The notes: a model not told the origin generated them from the letters alone. A stretch of DNA of 17,036 nt from DATGLW01 sp035293965 (GCA_035293965.1 DATGLW010000075.1:1-17036), one strand, 5' to 3'. Numbered from the stretch's first letter, positions 6,126 to 14,203 are shown. Numbers and translations are program-made.

Positions 6126-7793
6126 TCAGGCCTGCTGGCCTCCCGCCGGTTCGGCGACCTGACGGTCGGCAACCAGGGGCTCGGCGAGGAGCTCGAGGGC
6201 CGACGCGTCGCGCAGCGGCACGTCGCGCAAGAAGAGCATCATCACGAACCCGACGGCCGCGAGGGGGACCACCCCCACGAACACCGAGTGGACGGCCTGC
6301 GCGTAGGACTGGACCACACCGGCATGGACGTGCGCGGGAAGGGTGCGGATCTGGCTCGGGCTCCCCTCGAGGATGCTCGGGGACAGGTGGGCGCTCGGGG
6401 GGACCAGGCGCGGGAGCCAGTGCGAGAGGCCGCCGCTCAGGATGGACAGGTAGATCGCGGTGCCGAACGACCCCCCGATCGTGTTGAAGAACTGCACCCC
6501 GGCCGTGGCCGCGCCCAGATCGTGGGGATCGACGGAGTTCTGGACGGCGATGGTGAGCACCTGCAGCATGAGGCCGACGCCGAGGCCGACCACGACCATG
6601 TAGACCGACGCCTGGAGCCGGGTGGTGGAGGCGTTCATGCTCGCATAGAAGACGAAGCCGACCACCATCAGGGCCGTGCCCACGATGGGGAAGACGCGGT
6701 AGCGCCCGAGCCGGGTGATCATGACCCCGGCGAACACCGAGGTGAACGTGAAGGCGGCCAGGAGCGGCAGCAGGAGCAGCCCGGCATTGGTGGCGCTTGC
6801 CCCCGTCACCACCTGCAGGAAGATGGGCATGACCGACCACGGACCGAACATCGCCATGCCGAGCACGAACCCCGCAGCGCTCGACACGGCGTACACGCGG
6901 TCGCGAAAGAGCCGGATGGGCATGACCGCTTCGGGAGCCCGGCGCTCCTCGACGACGAAGGCGGCGGCCAGCCCGGCGCCGGTGCCGAGGAGCCCGAGCA
7001 CCGGCGCCGAGTCCCACCGGTAGCGCGTCCCGGCCCAGGTGGAGGCGAGCAGCACGCACACGATCGAGGCGACGAGCAGCAGCGAACCGCGGTAGTCGAG
7101 GACCACCCGCCGCCGGGTGCCAGGGAGGTGGAGGGCGACGGCCGTCACGGCCAGCACCACCAGGCCGAGCGGGAGGTTGACGTAGAAGATCCAGCGCCAG
7201 CTGGCGTGGTCGACGAAGAACCCGCCGACCAGGGGTCCGGCGACGCTCGCGATGGCGAAGCTCGAGGTCATGATGCCCTGGTACTTGCCGAGCTGGCGCC
7301 CGGGCACGATGTCGGCCACGATCGTTCGGCCGAGCACGCCGAGCCCCCCGGCGCCGATCCCTTGCAGGCCCCGGAACGCGATGAGCTCGGTGATGGAGTG
7401 CGACTGGCCCGAGAGGGCCGAACCGGCCAGGAAGACCAGCAGGGACAGCTGGAAGAGGGTCTTGCGGCCCACCAGGTCCGACAGCTTCCCGAGGAGGGGC
7501 GTCGAGGCGGTCGACGTCAACATGTAGGCGGTGAGCACCCAAGACAGTTCGTTGAGCCCGCCCAGGTCGCCCACGATGGTGGGCAAGGCAGTGATGAGGA
7601 TGATGGTGTCGAGACCGGCGAGCAGCTGTGCCAGCAGGAGGGCGCAGAAGACGGGGAGCACCCTCCCGGCCGGTGCCGACCGGGGCGCGCCCGCTCCTCC
7701 CTCAGGCACGGCGCCGGAGGCCACGCCGTGCCTCTCGCCGCCCGTCGGCCCCCCGACGCCCCCCTGGTGCCACGCGGTGATGATAGGCACCAC
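6126..7793 (-). CDS. DHA2-family MFS multidrug efflux permease (EmrB/QacA-like)
   Basis: A 555-residue, 14-helix major facilitator. After a polar, Gly-rich leader (1-43) the first helix reads LAGLDTIILITALPTIVGDL (58-77). Motif A is GKLSDLVGRK (102-111), motif B RGLQGIGAGGLG (141-152), and the antiporter motif C region follows with GPLVGGFFVDHASWRWIFY (186-204), diagnostic of proton-coupled drug export. The C-terminus is short and cytosolic. Start GTG 7793 has GGAGGG 7 nt upstream; GTG 7724, with GAGAGG 6 nt upstream, would remove 23 residues of leader and is a real alternative. It lies 165 nt downstream of the crotonase gene on the same strand, so read-through is possible. No regulator is adjacent. 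Substrate unknown. Confidence 0.9.
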   Translation of the reverse strand: MVPIITAWHQGGVGGPTGGERHGVASGAVPEGGAGAPRSAPAGRVLPVFCALLLAQLLAGLDTIILITALPTIVGDLGGLNELSWVLTAYMLTSTASTPLLGKLSDLVGRKTLFQLSLLVFLAGSALSGQSHSITELIAFRGLQGIGAGGLGVLGRTIVADIVPGRQLGKYQGIMTSSFAIASVAGPLVGGFFVDHASWRWIFYVNLPLGLVVLAVTAVALHLPGTRRRVVLDYRGSLLLVASIVCVLLASTWAGTRYRWDSAPVLGLLGTGAGLAAAFVVEERRAPEAVMPIRLFRDRVYAVSSAAGFVLGMAMFGPWSVMPIFLQVVTGASATNAGLLLLPLLAAFTFTSVFAGVMITRLGRYRVFPIVGTALMVVGFVFYASMNASTTRLQASVYMVVVGLGVGLMLQVLTIAVQNSVDPHDLGAATAGVQFFNTIGGSFGTAIYLSILSGGLSHWLPRLVPPSAHLSPSILEGSPSQIRTLPAHVHAGVVQSYAQAVHSVFVGVVPLAAVGFVMMLFLRDVPLRDASALELLAEPLVADRQVAEPAGGQQA

Positions 7794-7958
7794 GACGCCA
7801 CCCTCCGGGAAGCCGGGGCCCCCGCAGCCCGCGTCGCCCCGCTCGGCTGCCCCAGGACGCGTGGCCGGGTCGCCAACTCGGCGCCCACGTCTCCTGGTTC
7901 AGCCTCCGCACGTCCTGCGCACCCTGCCGGACGCCGGAGGCACGCCCGGCTCCGACAC

Positions 7959-8780
7959 TCACCCGGCGCCCGGATCGGACTCCTCGGCCTGGCGCTCCCG
8001 GCCCGGCGCGGCGTCGGGGCGGAGTGCGAGGAGCCGCTCGCGGTGCTCGGGCGTCTGCATGGTCGCCTCCTCGGCGGCGAACCCCGCCTGCATGGCGCCG
8101 CTCAGGGCGCGCGACAGGTGCATGTTGAGGATGCGCTTGGTGCCCTGGATGGCCTGCGGGGGCTGCCCGGCGAGGCGCTCGGCCAGGCGGCGGGCCTCTG
8201 GCAGCAAGTCCTCGGGAGCGGTCGTGCGGGTCGCCAGCCCGAGCTCGACGGCCTTTGCCGCAGTGATCCGGTCGCCGGTGAAGAGGAGCTCGCGCGACCA
8301 CATGAGATGGGTCAGAAGGGGCCAGAAGGCAGCGCCCCCGTCCCCCGCCACCAGCCCCACCGAAACGTGGGGGTCGGCGAAGTGCGCGTGCTCGGCAACG
8401 AGCACGATGTCGCACAGCGCGGCGATGCTGCACCCGAGCCCGACCGCGGCGCCGTTGACCGCCGCGATCACGGGCAGGGGGAACCGGAGCATCTCCTCGA
8501 TGATCTGCGCGCCTTCGCGGATGGACTCGTAGCGTCCGGCAGGGTCGTCGAAGAAGGAGGTGAGCCACTCGAAGTCGGCTCCGGCGCAGAACGTGCGGCC
8601 GGCACCTGTCAGGATCACGACCCGGGCATCGCGGTCCGCGGAGAGCTGGCGCCACACGTTGGCCAATGCCCAGTGCAACGAATGGTCGACCGCGTTGAGC
8701 CGGTGCGGGCGGTTGATCGTGACCGTGCGCACGGCGCCTTCGGCCTCGACCCTGAGTGCGTCCGGCAGGTCGTAGTGCAC
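7959..8780 (-). CDS. Crotonase-superfamily (enoyl-CoA hydratase/isomerase) protein lacking both catalytic Glu
   Basis: A 273-residue crotonase fold. Oxyanion-hole strands are visible: GAGRTFCAGADF (59-70) and AVNGAAVGLGCSIAALCDI (107-125). The two glutamates of classical hydratase are missing: GCELA-type Glu is S118 and QPEI-type Glu is H138 (FADPHVSVGLV). An Asp appears instead at D147 in GDGG. CoA-thioester binding is likely, but simple syn-hydration is not; isomerase, dehalogenase-like, C-C hydrolase or a specialised hydratase are possible. Last gene of the SDR-ACAD-ACAD operon: GTG 8780 starts 4 nt after the small ACAD stop, with GGGGAG in the end of that gene serving as SD. The open frame extends upstream into the ACAD gene, but that part has no crotonase homology. 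Confidence 0.85.
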   Translation of the reverse strand: MHYDLPDALRVEAEGAVRTVTINRPHRLNAVDHSLHWALANVWRQLSADRDARVVILTGAGRTFCAGADFEWLTSFFDDPAGRYESIREGAQIIEEMLRFPLPVIAAVNGAAVGLGCSIAALCDIVLVAEHAHFADPHVSVGLVAGDGGAAFWPLLTHLMWSRELLFTGDRITAAKAVELGLATRTTAPEDLLPEARRLAERLAGQPPQAIQGTKRILNMHLSRALSGAMQAGFAAEEATMQTPEHRERLLALRPDAAPGRERQAEESDPGAG

Positions 8781-8784
8781 CGGC

Positions 8785-9720
8785 TCACTCCCCGCCGAAC
8801 AGGCCGGCCAGGCCGCGGCGGCCGAGCCGGCGGGTGAGCTGGTCGCGGGTTGCCGACAGGCCGAAGGGCAGGCGGCGCAGCGGCACGCTGGAGCGCGACA
8901 CCCACGACAGCGTCGCTTCGTCGCAGAAGCCGAGAGCGCCGTGCAGCTGGTGGGCCACCCGGAGCACTGTTTCTGCCGCCTCGACGGCCGCCAGGCGGAG
9001 GGCGAGCGCGTCATCGAGAGAGCGGGCAGCGTCGGCCTCGAGGCGCCACAGGGCGTACTTGGCCAGCTCCTCGAGGCCGGCCCGCTCCACCTCGGCGTCC
9101 GTCAGCTGGAACTGCACCCCCTGGAAGGCGGCCAGGGGCTGGCCGAACTGCTCGCGTGTCGCCACGTGGGCGCAGGTCAGGGCCAGGGCGCGCTCGAGCA
9201 TGCCGAGCAGCGTCCAGCAGGGCAGGACCAGGCCGAGCGCCGCGTCGGCAACGCCTCCGGTGTCGAGAGGCTCGAGGTCGAGCGCGGCCACGAAGGCGGA
9301 CCGGCGGACCGGTTCCTCGCCCGGCCGGGCCCTCGCCCGGCTGCGACGACCGTCCAGGGTCACCGCCATCCACGGCAGGTCGAGCTGCGCCACCGGCGCG
9401 GCAGGGGCCACCTCGGCCACCACCGACATCCCCGCCGCGCCCAGGCCCCGCGGCCGGCACAGGCGCTCGGCCACCGGGTAGGGAAGCGCCCAGTAGCCGG
9501 CGCTGCGGCACAGGGCAGCGGCTGCCTCGAGCTCTTCGGGACCGCTCCGGACGTCGAGGTCCCAGGCGCCGAGGTCGGCGAGCACCGGCTCGATCAGGCC
9601 GCGGCGGCTCGCCGGCTCGCGCTCGACGCGCCGGGCCAGCTCGTCGCCCCCAGCCGCTCCGAGCTTGCGGCGGGCCACCTCGCCGAGCTCGAGCGCCTCG
9701 GGGCACAGGTCGGTGTTCAC
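8785..9720 (-). CDS. Acyl-CoA dehydrogenase, small (FAD-motif) subunit of heteromeric FadE
   Basis: A 311-residue, shortened ACAD. The N-terminal helical domain (about 1-85) and middle beta domain (about 90-150) are degenerate: the CxxxTEPxAGSD-type motif is absent. The C-terminal domain is well kept, with ATREQFGQPLAAFQGVQF (187-204), the R-x-Q-F-G element contacting FAD, and QLHGALGF (258-265). The LxxER catalytic-base motif of the large subunit has no clear equivalent. This matches one half of the alpha2-beta2 ACADs of actinobacterial steroid side-chain oxidation (ChsE-type FadE pairs). GTG 9720 overlaps the stop of the large subunit as GTGA and no SD is visible, so translation must be coupled. 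Function with its partner: alpha,beta-dehydrogenation of a bulky acyl-CoA. Confidence 0.85.
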   Translation of the reverse strand: MNTDLCPEALELGEVARRKLGAAGGDELARRVEREPASRRGLIEPVLADLGAWDLDVRSGPEELEAAAALCRSAGYWALPYPVAERLCRPRGLGAAGMSVVAEVAPAAPVAQLDLPWMAVTLDGRRSRARARPGEEPVRRSAFVAALDLEPLDTGGVADAALGLVLPCWTLLGMLERALALTCAHVATREQFGQPLAAFQGVQFQLTDAEVERAGLEELAKYALWRLEADAARSLDDALALRLAAVEAAETVLRVAHQLHGALGFCDEATLSWVSRSSVPLRRLPFGLSATRDQLTRRLGRRGLAGLFGGE

Positions 9721-10865
9721 GGCTTGGCCAGCAGGGTCCGCGCGAGCAGGACCCGCTGCATCTCGACGCTGCCCGAGGCGAGGGTGGCCGATGCCGAGTA
9801 GCGCCAGTGGTCCTCCACAGCGGCCCGGAAGCGGCGGGCGTCCGGCCCCTGCAGCTCCGCCAGGCCGACGATGTCCATGAGGACTGCTGCGCTCTGCTGG
9901 TCGAGCCTGGTCACCGCGATCCGGTACGCCGCAGCGTCGCCGGGACGAACCTGCCCCTGGGCCTGCAAGGCGACCACCCGGTACGCGAGGAGGCGGGCCC
10001 GGCGGGCGTGGACCAGCATGCGGGCCCACCGGCTGCGCAGCTCCCCGGGCAACGCCTCCCACTGGTCGCCGAGCACGACCGGCGCCCACTGGAGCAGGCG
10101 CTCGCACCGGGCGTAGCGGGCGATCCCCACCCGCTCGAAGGCGAGCACCTCCTGGACGATCCGCCAGCCCTCGCCGACGGCACCGAGCACGTCGGCATCG
10201 GTGACCCAGACCTCGTCGAAGAAGACCTCGTTGAGATGGTGAGGCCCGATCATGGTGGCGAGCGGGCGGACCTCGATGCCAGGGCTCGACATCGGCACGA
10301 GGAAGACGGTGATCCCCTGCTGCTTGCGCTCGCCCGTCGACGTCCGGGCGAGGAGGAAGCACCATTGGGCCATGGTCGCGTACGAGGTCCAGACCTTCTG
10401 CCCCGACACGCGCCACCCGTCGCCGTCGCGGCGGGCCGCCGTCTGCAGCGAGGCCAGGTCCGACCCCGCATTGGGCTCGCTGAACCCCTGGCACCAGATC
10501 ACCTCGCCCCGGGCGATGGCCGGCAGGTGCAGGGCCTTCTGCGCCGGGGTGCCGTGGCGCATGATCACCGGCCCCACCCAGTTGACACCCATGTACTGGG
10601 CGCCGCGCGGCTCGTGGTGCGCCCACATCTCCTCCCGCACCGCCGTCTGCTCCCACGGCGAGGCGTTTCTGCCTCCCCACTCCTCCGGCCATGCCATGCA
10701 CAGGAGGCCCCGCTCGGCGAGGATGCCGCAGAACCGCTGCGCCACGTCGAGATCGGCGGGGTCGTCGGTGAAGGCGCCAAGGAAGTCCGGGGGCACGTGC
10801 TCGGCCACCAACCGGCGCAGCTCGAGCCGCAGTGCCGCCACCTTCTCCCCCATGTCGAAGTCCAT
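9717..10865 (-). CDS. Acyl-CoA dehydrogenase, large (catalytic) subunit of heteromeric FadE
   Basis: A 382-residue ACAD with the N-terminal helical domain, the middle-domain flavin/substrate motif CQGFSEPNAGSDLASL (125-140), WRVSGQKVWTS (151-161), and a C-terminal helical domain ending SGSVEMQRVLLARTLL (364-379). E244 in LAFERVGIAR (241-250) is at the catalytic-base position used by isovaleryl-CoA dehydrogenase-type and FadE heteromer enzymes. The YAxxRxQFG element is lacking here but present in the partner encoded immediately downstream. ATG 10865 has a strong SD (GGGAGGGA, about 10867-10874) and starts 26 nt after the SDR stop. Electrons would pass to ETF. Substrate inferred as a steroid- or isoprenoid-like side-chain CoA ester. 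Confidence 0.88.
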   Translation of the reverse strand: MDFDMGEKVAALRLELRRLVAEHVPPDFLGAFTDDPADLDVAQRFCGILAERGLLCMAWPEEWGGRNASPWEQTAVREEMWAHHEPRGAQYMGVNWVGPVIMRHGTPAQKALHLPAIARGEVIWCQGFSEPNAGSDLASLQTAARRDGDGWRVSGQKVWTSYATMAQWCFLLARTSTGERKQQGITVFLVPMSSPGIEVRPLATMIGPHHLNEVFFDEVWVTDADVLGAVGEGWRIVQEVLAFERVGIARYARCERLLQWAPVVLGDQWEALPGELRSRWARMLVHARRARLLAYRVVALQAQGQVRPGDAAAYRIAVTRLDQQSAAVLMDIVGLAELQGPDARRFRAAVEDHWRYSASATLASGSVEMQRVLLARTLLAKP

Positions 10866-10891
10866 GTCCCTCCCGGTGAGCGCGGCCGCGG

Positions 10892-11668
10892 CTACTTCGC
10901 CGTCCAACCGCCGTCGACCACGATCGTCTGCCCGGTCACGTAGCGGCTGGCATCGCTGACGAGCCACAGCACCGTGCCGACGAAGTCCTCGACGGTGCCG
11001 TCGTCGGGCAGGGGCGTGTTGCGGCGGAGCCACGCGAGGCTGCGCTCGTCGTCGTACATGACATCGGTCATCTCGCTGCGGAAGAAGCCTGGCGCCAGGG
11101 TGTTGACCCGGATCCGGTGCCGCGCCCACTGCGTGGCCAGTTCCCTCGTGAGGCCCGACAGGCCGAGCTTGCTGCCGGCGTAGGAGGCCTGGGGGATGCC
11201 CGGCACGCCGACGTGCCCGCTGATCGACGACACGTTGACGATGGCGCCCCGGCCCAGGGCCACCATGTGGGGGAACACCTCCTGGCAGAGGCGGAACGGC
11301 GCAACCAGGTTGAGGTGCACCGTGGCGAGCACCGCGTCGAGAGGCTCGTCCTCGGCCCGCTCGTGCGTGAAGATGTTCCCGGCTGCGTTCACGAGGATCT
11401 CCGGCCTCCCCAGCGCGTCGACGACCTGCGGCACGACCTCCTGGACCTGGTCGGGATCGAGCAGGTCGCAGGGCACTGCGGCGCCGCCGATCTCCTCGGC
11501 GAGTTTCGCCAGGCGGTCGGGGCGGCGGGCTACGACGGCCACCCGTGCGCCCACCGAAGCGAGCCCACGGGCGAGTCCCTCACCCAAGCCCGATGACGCG
11601 CCGGTCACCACGGCCACCCTGCCGTCCAGGTCGAAGAGGCGCAAGGGGCCAGGAAGGCCGGAGCTCAC
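10892..11668 (-). CDS. Short-chain dehydrogenase/reductase (classical SDR)
   Basis: A 258-residue classical SDR. It has the nucleotide-binding TGASSGLG (22-29), NAAG (94-97), the serine region VNVSSISG (144-151), the catalytic Y163-x3-K167 (YAGSK) and the C-terminal VDGGW (251-255). R48 in VVARRPDRL (45-53), after the second beta strand, suggests NADP preference. Probable role: oxidation of a beta-hydroxyacyl-CoA or hydroxyl in the same pathway as the ACAD pair, since it is the first gene of that operon. No ATG is available; GTG 11668 is the best start, with only a weak SD, so the N-terminal 10 residues are uncertain. It diverges from the amidohydrolase-2 gene across a 210-bp gap that should hold both promoters. 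Confidence 0.9.
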   Translation of the reverse strand: MSSGLPGPLRLFDLDGRVAVVTGASSGLGEGLARGLASVGARVAVVARRPDRLAKLAEEIGGAAVPCDLLDPDQVQEVVPQVVDALGRPEILVNAAGNIFTHERAEDEPLDAVLATVHLNLVAPFRLCQEVFPHMVALGRGAIVNVSSISGHVGVPGIPQASYAGSKLGLSGLTRELATQWARHRIRVNTLAPGFFRSEMTDVMYDDERSLAWLRRNTPLPDDGTVEDFVGTVLWLVSDASRYVTGQTIVVDGGWTAK

Positions 11669-11785
11669 CCCGGGAATGTTTTCACCGGCCCCCCCGCGCG
11701 GCAAGCCGCCGTTGAGCGCGCCGGGCTCGCGAGCTGTGCCACCCTCGCGACGGGCGCGACGGTGCGCAGCGCCACCCTCGAGCTT

Positions 11786-11816
11786 CGGACGGTCGTCTAG
11801 TGTCCGGTCAGCGGAC
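11786..11816. promoter_or_regulatory. Clustered cggac/gtccg half-sites in the divergent promoter region
   Basis: CGGAC (11786-11790), GTCCG (11802-11806) and CGGAC (11812-11816) make two overlapping inverted repeats (spacers 11 and 5 bp) in the gap between the SDR operon and the amidohydrolase-2 gene. A weak -10-like TAGTGT overlaps at 11798-11803. An operator for a divergently acting repressor is possible; the arms are short and GC-rich. Confidence 0.25.
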
Positions 11817-11878
11817 GCACGCCAGAGCTGGGCACGGATGGGGCGCACGGCTGTCGGCACGAGAGAGGGGGCGCCGGC

Positions 11879-13108
11879 ATGAGCACCGTCGACGGACTGC
11901 GGTACATCGACTCCGACGGTCACATCCTCGAACACCCCACGGCGATGCCCGACTATGCCCCGGCGAAGTATCGAGACCGGATCTGGCACGTCGAGACCGA
12001 CGAGGCAGGCGAGGAGTGGCTCGTCTTCAACGGCCGGCGCCGCTCTGCCAACGGCATGTCGGCAGCAGGGGTAGCCGGCGCGAGCGACGAGGAACGTGCC
12101 CGGGCATTCAGGGGCGAGATGCGCTACACCGAGACGCGCCCGGCGGCCTGGAACGCCAAGGCCCGCCTGCACGACATGGACCTCGACCACATCGACCAGG
12201 CGGTCCTCTACCCCACCATGCTCCTCGGCCTCCAGAGCGAGGTCGACGTGGACTTCGCCGAGGTCCAGGCGCGCGCCTACAACGACTGGTGCTCCGACCA
12301 CGTGCAAGAGGGGGAGGGGCGCCTGTTCGGCGCCGGGGCCCTGCCGCCCATGCACGCCGAGGAAGACGTGGCAAAGGTGGCGGCAGAGATCCGCCGGGTC
12401 GCCACGCTGCCCGGCATGGTGTCGGTGTTCATGCGTCCCAACCCCGCCGTCGACTGGCGCCCGTTCAACGACCGGGTCTACGACCCGATCTGGCGGGCCG
12501 CCTCGGACACGGGGCTGCCCATCGCCCTGCATCCCTTCTTCGCCCCGGACCTGCCCGGGGCCTCAAAGGGCCTGCGCCTGGCTCGGCCCCTCCTCGACAA
12601 CGGCCGCTACCTCGATGATTTCGACCCGGAGACAGGGATGGGGGACCACGTCCCCAAGCAGGTCTTCACCCAGGGGATCGCCAACCCCTTCGACGTGATG
12701 GCCTCCATCGCCTTCCTCACCGCCGGTGGGGTGTGCGAGCGGTTCCCGGCCACGAAGTTCATCTTCCTGGAGGCCAACGGCGGCTGGCTCGTGCCGTGGC
12801 TCGAGCGCCTCGACCACCACTGTCGCAAGTACCACTGGGAGGTGACGGACCTGTCGCTCCTGCCTTCCGAGTACTTCCGACGGCAGTGCTGGATCAGCTT
12901 CGACCCCGACGAGGCCATGCTGCGGGCGACCGCCGAGTCGCCGCTCGTCGGCGCCGACCGGATCATCTGGGCGTCGGACTACCCGCACCCGGACGCGAAG
13001 TTCCCGGGCGTGACCGAGGAGCTCGCCGAGGCGCTCGACGGGCTGACCGTCGAGCAGAAGCAGGAGATCACCTCGCGGAGCGCGATGGCCCTCTACGGGA
13101 TCCACTGA
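11879..13108 (+). CDS. Amidohydrolase-2 family metal-dependent TIM-barrel hydrolase/decarboxylase
   Basis: A 409-residue Amidohydro_2 protein of the group related to ACMSD and o-pyrocatechuate-type decarboxylases. The N-terminal metal motif is DSDGH (11-15; D13 and H15 in place of HxH). Later metal and active-site positions include H218 in GLPIALHP (212-219), E298 in FLEANGGWLVPWL (296-308), and D367/H370 in WASDYPHPD (364-372). It likely cleaves a C-C or C-N bond on a cyclic or carboxylated substrate in the cytoplasm. Such genes are common near actinobacterial acyl-CoA catabolism clusters, but the substrate is not predictable. ATG 11879 has AGAGGGGG at about 11863-11870. The hotdog gene follows 101 nt downstream and may be co-transcribed. 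Confidence 0.85.
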   Translation: MSTVDGLRYIDSDGHILEHPTAMPDYAPAKYRDRIWHVETDEAGEEWLVFNGRRRSANGMSAAGVAGASDEERARAFRGEMRYTETRPAAWNAKARLHDMDLDHIDQAVLYPTMLLGLQSEVDVDFAEVQARAYNDWCSDHVQEGEGRLFGAGALPPMHAEEDVAKVAAEIRRVATLPGMVSVFMRPNPAVDWRPFNDRVYDPIWRAASDTGLPIALHPFFAPDLPGASKGLRLARPLLDNGRYLDDFDPETGMGDHVPKQVFTQGIANPFDVMASIAFLTAGGVCERFPATKFIFLEANGGWLVPWLERLDHHCRKYHWEVTDLSLLPSEYFRRQCWISFDPDEAMLRATAESPLVGADRIIWASDYPHPDAKFPGVTEELAEALDGLTVEQKQEITSRSAMALYGIH

Positions 13109-13209
13109 CCGCCCCGGGCCGTCGGCACCCCCGGGCCTCGTGCGCGCGGCCGCCGGCGTCGTGGAGCTGGGATCACCGGGCGGGTCCGGCGACAGGAGAA
13201 GGAGGAACG

Positions 13210-14061
13210 GTGAAGGACATCCGGGAGCTGAGGAACGACCCCGACGCCTACGCGGCGGAGCTCGAGCGCCGCTGGACCGGCCTGCTCAGCTATCGCTACA
13301 TCGGGCGGAACCACGCGGCCATGAACACCGGCCCCGCGGACAACACCGTCACGCTCCGGCGCGACATGCGCAATGCGGCGGGTGGCCTGCTGGTCGCACC
13401 CCTGTCGATCAGCGCTCCGGAGGGCAATGTGGGGTCCGACCTCGAGACGGTCCCCAACCCCGTCATCCACAGCTGCCAGATCCTCGATCCGGCCCGCGAC
13501 GTCGCCCGCATCGAGGTGGTCGAGTCCGAGATCCTCCATTCTGGGGCCCGCATGGGCTACAGCCGTTCCAAGATCGTCGACGCCGACGACCACGATCGGG
13601 TCATCGCCTTCACCGAGGGACAGGGCGTCCGGATCGGCACCGTGCCAGAAGGGCTCGAGAAGATGCCCGAGAACAAGCTCGAGATCCTCGATTCGCCCGA
13701 TCTGCCACCTCTGTGGAAAGCATTCGGCGCCTCCCGCCGCCCCGACGGCCACTGGGTGCTCCCCGAGCTGGCAGTCGAGCTGGCGTCGCCCGACGCGGCC
13801 TTGCATATCGGCCCCCAGCACGTGCTTCTCGAAGCTGCGGCCATGGACCTCGCCGCGGCGGTGGCCGGCACGGAGCTGCTGCAGATGCAGTCGTGGCACG
13901 TGATGTTCCTGGCCAGGGGCAAGGTCGGTCCGTTCCGCGTGGACGGCGAGGCCGCGCCGGGCGCCGCCGGGAAGGTAGGCGTGCGCATGACGCTGCACGA
14001 CGAGGGGAACGGGAACCGTGCCGTGACCGCCGCATCCGCCCTGCTCGAAGTCGTGGACTAG
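13210..14061 (+). CDS. Uncharacterised double-hotdog (PaaI/4HBT-like) protein
   Basis: A 283-residue protein that I recognise only by fold pattern. An N-terminal helical leader (1-45) is followed by a strand-helix block (55-143) including RIEVVESEILHSGARMGYSR (100-119), DHDRVIAFTEGQGVRIG (127-143) and, in the second half, HIGPQHVLLEAAAMDLAAA (199-217), SWHVMFLARGKVGPFRVDG (228-246) and RMTLHDEGNGNRAVTAASALLEVV (259-282, read in two parts). These resemble two hotdog domains of thioesterase-type proteins. Acyl-CoA thioester binding or hydrolysis is inferred. GTG 13210 is preceded by an excellent SD (AGGAGAAGGAGGA), so translation should be strong; the frame is open upstream but overlaps the previous gene. 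It follows the amidohydrolase-2 gene and could act on its product. Confidence 0.7.
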   Translation: MKDIRELRNDPDAYAAELERRWTGLLSYRYIGRNHAAMNTGPADNTVTLRRDMRNAAGGLLVAPLSISAPEGNVGSDLETVPNPVIHSCQILDPARDVARIEVVESEILHSGARMGYSRSKIVDADDHDRVIAFTEGQGVRIGTVPEGLEKMPENKLEILDSPDLPPLWKAFGASRRPDGHWVLPELAVELASPDAALHIGPQHVLLEAAAMDLAAAVAGTELLQMQSWHVMFLARGKVGPFRVDGEAAPGAAGKVGVRMTLHDEGNGNRAVTAASALLEVVD

Positions 14062-14090
14062 CCGAGCAGGCTGGCGGGCACCGACTCCGG

Positions 14091-14150
14091 CGAGCCGGCT
14101 GCCGCGAGCTCCTCTACGCCGGGCCCGCGGGGCCCACCGACGCCGGCTCG
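14091..14150. terminator. Nested inverted repeats after the hotdog gene
   Basis: CGAGCCGGC (14091-14099) and GCCGGCTCG (14142-14150) form a perfect 9-bp inverted repeat enclosing a second hairpin, GGGCCC-GCG-GGGCCC (14121-14135). It sits between the hotdog stop (14061) and the arsR promoter. It may terminate the upstream transcript and insulate the regulator; no T-tract is seen. Confidence 0.35.
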
Positions 14151-14166
14151 TCACGTCCGCTGGATG

Positions 14167-14195
14167 CAACTCTACAGTTGTAACGGCGTTATAGT
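14167..14195 (+). promoter_or_regulatory. arsR promoter with two dyads; probably a leaderless transcript
   Basis: An AT-rich island directly before the ArsR gene holds CAACT-ctac-AGTTG (14167-14180) and TAAC-ggc-GTTA (14181-14191), then the -10 hexamer TATAGT (14190-14195), which overlaps the second dyad. Transcription would begin near 14202, essentially at ATG 14204. No Shine-Dalgarno is present, so the mRNA is probably leaderless. Dyads over the core promoter are what an autoregulating ArsR repressor would bind; this is inference from position. Confidence 0.5.
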
Positions 14196-14203
14196 GTGTT
14201 GGC

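Noticed and set aside
5802..8837. A 1011-codon plus-strand open frame across the MFS and crotonase genes.
   Set aside because: Antisense shadow of two recognisable genes, low-complexity Arg/Glu/His composition and no domain pattern.
9717..9720. Possible frameshift fusing the two ACAD genes into one.
   Set aside because: The GTGA junction is a typical coupling overlap, both halves have proper ends, and the motifs are complementary rather than a split of a single ACAD.
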